The position numbers were made by a program, and so were the translations under genes. Below the pieces are notes generated by a model that made no database searches, had not been told where the DNA came from, and saw only the letters and a program-made list of their open reading frames with translations. This document shows, piece after piece, positions 5,922 through 9,071 of a stretch of DNA of 9,071 nt (position 1 is its first letter; each line of letters opens with the position of its first letter). The DNA is taken from assembly GCA_938034715.1 (NCBI GenBank), contig CALHMM010000089.1:1-9071 (forward strand). The letters are read 5' to 3'. The stretch comes from Minisyncoccota bacterium (GTDB lineage Bacteria > Patescibacteriota > Minisyncoccia > Moranbacterales > GCA-2747515).

Positions 5922-5934
5922 GCTGACTTTACAT
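5914..5934. promoter_or_regulatory. Palindromic operator over the XRE -35 box
   Basis: On the plus strand, AAAGTCA, AGC, TGACTTT (5914-5930) is a perfect inverted repeat with 7-bp arms and a 3-bp centre, followed by ACAT. Size and position fit a Cro/CI-type dimer acting as an autorepressor. The whole 21-bp stretch recurs with three mismatches at 5286-5306. Confidence 0.65.
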
Positions 5935-5942
5935 GCTTGTCT

Positions 5943-8018
5943 TTACTGGTCTCTTTTGTTGGCGTATTGGATTGCCCCACTGTCAAAGATGCGGATGTAG
6001 TTTTGTTGATTATTCCCGGGTGTGATTTCATACACGGGCTTATGATCTGAGGTATAGAGACTCTCAAATGCGAGACTTATCTCTGGAGCTGCAGAGCGCC
6101 GTCTCTGTGTACGATCATCTCTGCTAATCAGAAATTCCCTCCCCTTTGTAATAATGAAATAGTCAAAAGTAAGATTTTGTTCTTTGATGCGCGTAGCATC
6201 TACCGTCGTTGTACACCGAGCTGAGATCATGGCGCAAATCCCTGCTTTGTCAGCCCAGATTGATAGTTCTTTGTTGTTTGGCAAGCTATTGATATACTGT
6301 GCTATTTGATAACTACCATCTCCCATGTCTTTGATATTGAGTACGTCACCGTCAGGTAGCAGGCTGCTGGCATAACTCATATAAAATGGCTTTACTTGAA
6401 CAATTTCGTAGCCAAGTAGTAATGCTGTAATTGCTAGAAATACATTTGTTCGAACAGATGATAGATTAGCGAAAAGTAGCACGATACCGTAAGCTGCGAT
6501 CAAGATCAATAGAGGAAACACAACGATCTGATAACGCAAGATCGGCGCTACGCCACTGACGACATGCCCAGCGTAATAAAAGAGGATGAACAGACCTGCG
6601 ACAACTACACTGTAGCGGATGCGCACATCTTGCACTTGCAACTTTCTTACGTTCAACAAAGAGATCAGTCCAATTATGGATCCTACAAGAATTGGTATGC
6701 CTACCCCAAAAATCAGAACATAGAAACCTGTGAAATATACCGTCAGTAGATTTGTATTGTCGACTACACTCTTGGGTGAACGTAGTGCAGTATAGTAATC
6801 AATTATCGTATTTGCGTGCGCACTCCAAAAGACAAACCCGATTGTAGCAATCATTATTACCGCAAGTGAAGGCGCGATGAATTTACTCCATCTTACTAGC
6901 GCCTGCAATATTTGTGTACAAAAGGATTTTTTTCGAGCAAATATATCAGCGTAGAGAGTAATCATGGCGATAACCCACGGTAATCCAAGCGATCCAAAGG
7001 CTTGGGAAAGGACTGTCCCTTTGAGAATATCCAGTGGCTCCACCCATGTACTTGGGAGTGCGATACAAAAAAGAATGACACCTACTGAGATGATCAGTGC
7101 AAATACCTGACTCATTAATACGAGTCTGCTTTGTAGTTCACTGCTTTTGTCAGTGGGCTTTGCTGTGTACAACAGCCACAGTACGATCATCACAGGGAAG
7201 AATATTAAAAGAATATTTGCAATATATTTGGTTAGTAAGGCCAAACCAAATATTAGGCCAGCGTAGAGTATCGTTTTTTTTGTAGGATTTTGCAATGCTT
7301 GAGCAAATGTAAAGATGGACAGTGGCAATAATACCCATAGGATCGCATCAGGATTGATTATCCTACTCATCCCCAGAAGTACTGGGGATAACGTGATCAG
7401 CCCCAGAGTGACCAGGGCGATATCACCGCCAACAAACGAACGTAATGACCGATAGAAAAGGAATATAAGGAGAGTTACAAATAAAAAAATTGGTGTACGC
7501 ATCAAAGCAAATAGCTCCTCCCTGATTTCAGGCGTTATAGTTGCTTCCAGTGCGCTTGGTGTGGGATATTTGAACAGAGCTGCACTTGCCAGAAGTGAGA
7601 CAGTTAAACCCGGCTTGTCGCTTGGTCGTGAGAGTTCAAGATTGCCGTCAACGATTCTGTGGGAATACCTCTCTACACGGTCAAATATCCACAACGGCTC
7701 GTCCACGAGAGACTGCTTGTGGATGTCCAAAAGCCCCAAGAAAATAAATGTAGTCAATAGACTTACTACAATCACCGTGTTTACTTTCTGCGGAAAGAGA
7801 CTTGAAGTTTTATCTAAATTACTTTGTTTTTTTTCTTTTTGTGATGGTAAGGTATTTAGTGCCCTCCATATAAAAAAGCACCACACCGTAAGAAGAAAAA
7901 GAATGATAGGAATAAAATACCTTCTTGCATCACTCAATAACTCAAGACGAACCAAAAGTCCAATGATCGCCACACTAGCAACCACGCCACTTATTCGTAT
8001 TAAGTATTTTTTAGACAT
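5943..8018 (-). CDS. GT-C family membrane glycosyltransferase (GT39/PMT/ArnT-like)
   Basis: 691 residues from the ATG at 8018. Many hydrophobic helices (about 12-14) lie between residues 8 and 540, followed by a soluble extracytoplasmic domain (about 545-691). GT-C hallmarks are present: the acidic loop motif D106-E107-P after a helix at 81-98, D134-K-P-G, N222-P-D224, and GLIFGLALLTKY at 254-265. Such enzymes move a sugar from a polyprenyl-phosphate donor to protein, lipid or glycan on the outer face; the acceptor here cannot be told. Two extra hydrophobic segments (about 8-28 and 34-52) and a charged loop precede the helix that normally starts the fold. The reading frame stays open back to a GTG at 8087, but that start abuts the upstream terminator and precedes the -10 box, so the ATG at 8018 is preferred. 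C595 and C602 in the outer domain could form a disulfide. Confidence 0.85.
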   Translation of the reverse strand: MSKKYLIRISGVVASVAIIGLLVRLELLSDARRYFIPIILFLLTVWCFFIWRALNTLPSQKEKKQSNLDKTSSLFPQKVNTVIVVSLLTTFIFLGLLDIHKQSLVDEPLWIFDRVERYSHRIVDGNLELSRPSDKPGLTVSLLASAALFKYPTPSALEATITPEIREELFALMRTPIFLFVTLLIFLFYRSLRSFVGGDIALVTLGLITLSPVLLGMSRIINPDAILWVLLPLSIFTFAQALQNPTKKTILYAGLIFGLALLTKYIANILLIFFPVMIVLWLLYTAKPTDKSSELQSRLVLMSQVFALIISVGVILFCIALPSTWVEPLDILKGTVLSQAFGSLGLPWVIAMITLYADIFARKKSFCTQILQALVRWSKFIAPSLAVIMIATIGFVFWSAHANTIIDYYTALRSPKSVVDNTNLLTVYFTGFYVLIFGVGIPILVGSIIGLISLLNVRKLQVQDVRIRYSVVVAGLFILFYYAGHVVSGVAPILRYQIVVFPLLILIAAYGIVLLFANLSSVRTNVFLAITALLLGYEIVQVKPFYMSYASSLLPDGDVLNIKDMGDGSYQIAQYINSLPNNKELSIWADKAGICAMISARCTTTVDATRIKEQNLTFDYFIITKGREFLISRDDRTQRRRSAAPEISLAFESLYTSDHKPVYEITPGNNQQNYIRIFDSGAIQYANKRDQ

Positions 8019-8060
8019 GATTTTATAATCGTTTACATTTATGTGATTTTCTCTGACAGT

Positions 8061-8066
8061 ATTATA
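8061..8066 (-). promoter_or_regulatory. -10 box of the glycosyltransferase promoter
   Basis: Minus strand perfect TATAAT, giving a start near 8054 and a leader of about 36 nt before the ATG at 8018. No convincing -35 is found; 17 bp upstream lies CAGTGT at the edge of the preceding terminator. The ten bases 8061-8070 are identical to those at the lipoprotein promoter (3798-3807). Confidence 0.5.
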
Positions 8067-8089
8067 CCTCGTTATTATTGTTAACACTG

Positions 8090-8114
8090 AAAAACCCTCA
8101 GCATGAGGGTTTTT
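8090..8114 (-). terminator. Rho-independent terminator after the RND exporter gene
   Basis: A perfect 11-bp inverted repeat (arms 8090-8100 and 8104-8114) with a 3-base loop. The minus strand reads AAAAACCCTCA, TGC, TGAGGGTTTTT, a GC-rich core with a T run. It lies 3 bases after the RND stop codon and isolates the glycosyltransferase from the upstream gene. Confidence 0.92.
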
Positions 8115-8117
8115 ATT

Positions 8118-9071
8118 TTATTGAGCGATTCTTTCTATATCCTCGTCTCGCATCATGATGTAGTACACTGTCGGAATAAAGAATAGCATAATCGTTCCCG
8201 AGAAGATTAGGCCAGAAATAATTGCCCCTCCCAAGCCTTGCCAGACAGGATCACTGAGTGTGATGGGTACGAGGCCTATAATCGTCGTCATCGAAGAGAG
8301 CAATATAGGTTCTAAACGACTGGTAGAGCCACTGATCACTGATTCATGAAAAGAAAGTCCTACTTCTCTATTTGCATTGATCTGAGAGATGATAATAATG
8401 GCATTGTTTACAACAATTCCAAATAATGCCAGAACACCAATTAGTGAGGGAAATGAGAGCGGGATGCCTATAATGCCAAAAATGATGAATACGCCACTAA
8501 TTGCTAGAGGTATGGTCAGCAGGACAATTGCTGCCTTACGATAAGACCGTAGATGTACGATAAGTGTGAGAAAAATTAACGCTCCAGCGAGACCCATGCC
8601 TTGAATTATTGAAGCTACTGACTCATTGTTTTCTTCGTTTGCTCCCCCACTACTCCATGAGTAGCCACGCGGTAGCTCCATCTCCTCATCGAGAATTGTT
8701 GCAATATCATTATTTACGTCGTTTAAGTTCCCGCCAACTTTTATACCTGCGGTAAGAGTGACTGCACGGTCATAATCTTCCCGTGTTATCTTTGTGATGT
8801 TTTCTTTTAATCGTAATGAGCCTAGTGCATCGAGTGGCAATGCGTCGCCGCTACCCTGCACTTGTATGTTTCCAATATCTGCTAATTGGGCATTTCCTGT
8901 GGCAGTTTTGAGCACGATGTCTCTCTCGTCACTTAGTCCAGAAAATTCCACATCCTCTGCCAGCGTAATTCCAGTCGTAAGCAGCCTTATCGTACTAGAA
9001 ATTTGTTCTCGTGAAAGATTTTCTCGTGCGAGCAGATAGTCGTCAGGTTCATAGGCAACAACTGCAGCAGC
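8118..9071 (-). CDS. RND-family efflux transporter, C-terminal part
   Basis: 317 codons, open to the right edge; a full RND exporter of the AcrB/HAE1 type is about 1000 residues, so roughly the last third is seen. Fragment residues 1-145 are the end of the second large extracytoplasmic loop (pore and docking part). Helices follow at about 153-172 (TM8), 179-203 (TM9), 208-230 (TM10), 256-273 (TM11) and 282-304 (TM12), with family wording such as SFPSLIGVLALFGIVVNNAI (206-225), RLEPILLSSMTTIIGLVP (252-269) and LGGAIISGLIFS (280-291). These transporters use the proton gradient to extrude drugs, lipids or other hydrophobic compounds. Relative to AcrB, the TM10 Lys (K940) position holds Asn222 and the Arg971 position holds Glu254. 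The GTG at 8951 is internal, because the frame continues upstream without a stop. Substrate unknown. Confidence 0.93.
   Translation of the reverse strand, partial: AAAVVAYEPDDYLLARENLSREQISSTIRLLTTGITLAEDVEFSGLSDERDIVLKTATGNAQLADIGNIQVQGSGDALPLDALGSLRLKENITKITREDYDRAVTLTAGIKVGGNLNDVNNDIATILDEEMELPRGYSWSSGGANEENNESVASIIQGMGLAGALIFLTLIVHLRSYRKAAIVLLTIPLAISGVFIIFGIIGIPLSFPSLIGVLALFGIVVNNAIIIISQINANREVGLSFHESVISGSTSRLEPILLSSMTTIIGLVPITLSDPVWQGLGGAIISGLIFSGTIMLFFIPTVYYIMMRDEDIERIAQ

Noticed and set aside
7561..8028. Plus-strand open frame of 155 codons opposite the glycosyltransferase N-terminus
   Set aside because: Antisense shadow of a clear membrane protein; no recognisable motif and no promoter.
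1..9071. No gene in the window ends in TGA, suggesting UGA reassignment as in Gracilibacteria
   Set aside because: Eight stops are visible (four TAA, four TAG), too few to be significant, and all proteins have full expected lengths without in-frame TGA.

Overview
All protein-coding genes in this window lie on the minus strand, so transcription runs from the right edge to the left. The DNA is AT-leaning, the genes are tightly packed, and the largest gap is 174 bases (1726-1899). The gene set suggests a Patescibacteria/CPR bacterium, probably of the Parcubacteria group: a small malic enzyme, a human-type single-chain transketolase, a CcdA-like protein beside a membrane-anchored thioredoxin, a short XRE regulator paired with a four-helix DERE membrane protein, a GT-C glycosyltransferase and an RND exporter fragment. 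This placement is inferred from protein style; there is no marker gene here.

From right to left, in the order of transcription: (1) the C-terminal third of an RND-family exporter (8118-9071, cut by the right edge), closed by a clear hairpin terminator at 8090-8114; (2) a GT-C/GT39-like membrane glycosyltransferase (5943-8018) with its own TATAAT box; (3) a two-gene cassette of an XRE regulator (5674-5883) and a small membrane protein (5311-5670); (4) a thioredoxin-ccdA operon (5236 to 3824); (5) a lipoprotein with a region resembling the anti-sigma RskA C-terminal domain (3203-3748), followed by a terminator at 3145-3169; (6) malic enzyme (1900-3057); (7) transketolase (1-1725, C-terminus cut by the left edge).

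The most interesting signal is regulatory. The promoter of the XRE cassette and the promoter of the thioredoxin-ccdA operon carry the same 21-bp element, identical at 18 positions and placed in the same register over the -35 box (5286-5306 and 5914-5934). In the XRE promoter it includes a perfect 7-3-7 inverted repeat. The simplest reading is that the XRE protein represses itself and also controls the neighbouring redox operon, giving a compact locally wired system: regulator, DERE membrane protein, membrane-tethered thioredoxin and CcdA electron carrier. The thioredoxin is itself unusual. It has five 15-residue repeats between its membrane anchor and its redox domain, and a His where the family's cis-proline should be.

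Malic enzyme and transketolase are ordinary central-carbon genes (malate to pyruvate; pentose-phosphate carbon exchange). No start in the window has a convincing Shine-Dalgarno sequence; leaders are short and A/T-rich, and the XRE mRNA looks leaderless. No RNA gene, CRISPR array, insertion sequence or attachment site was seen.
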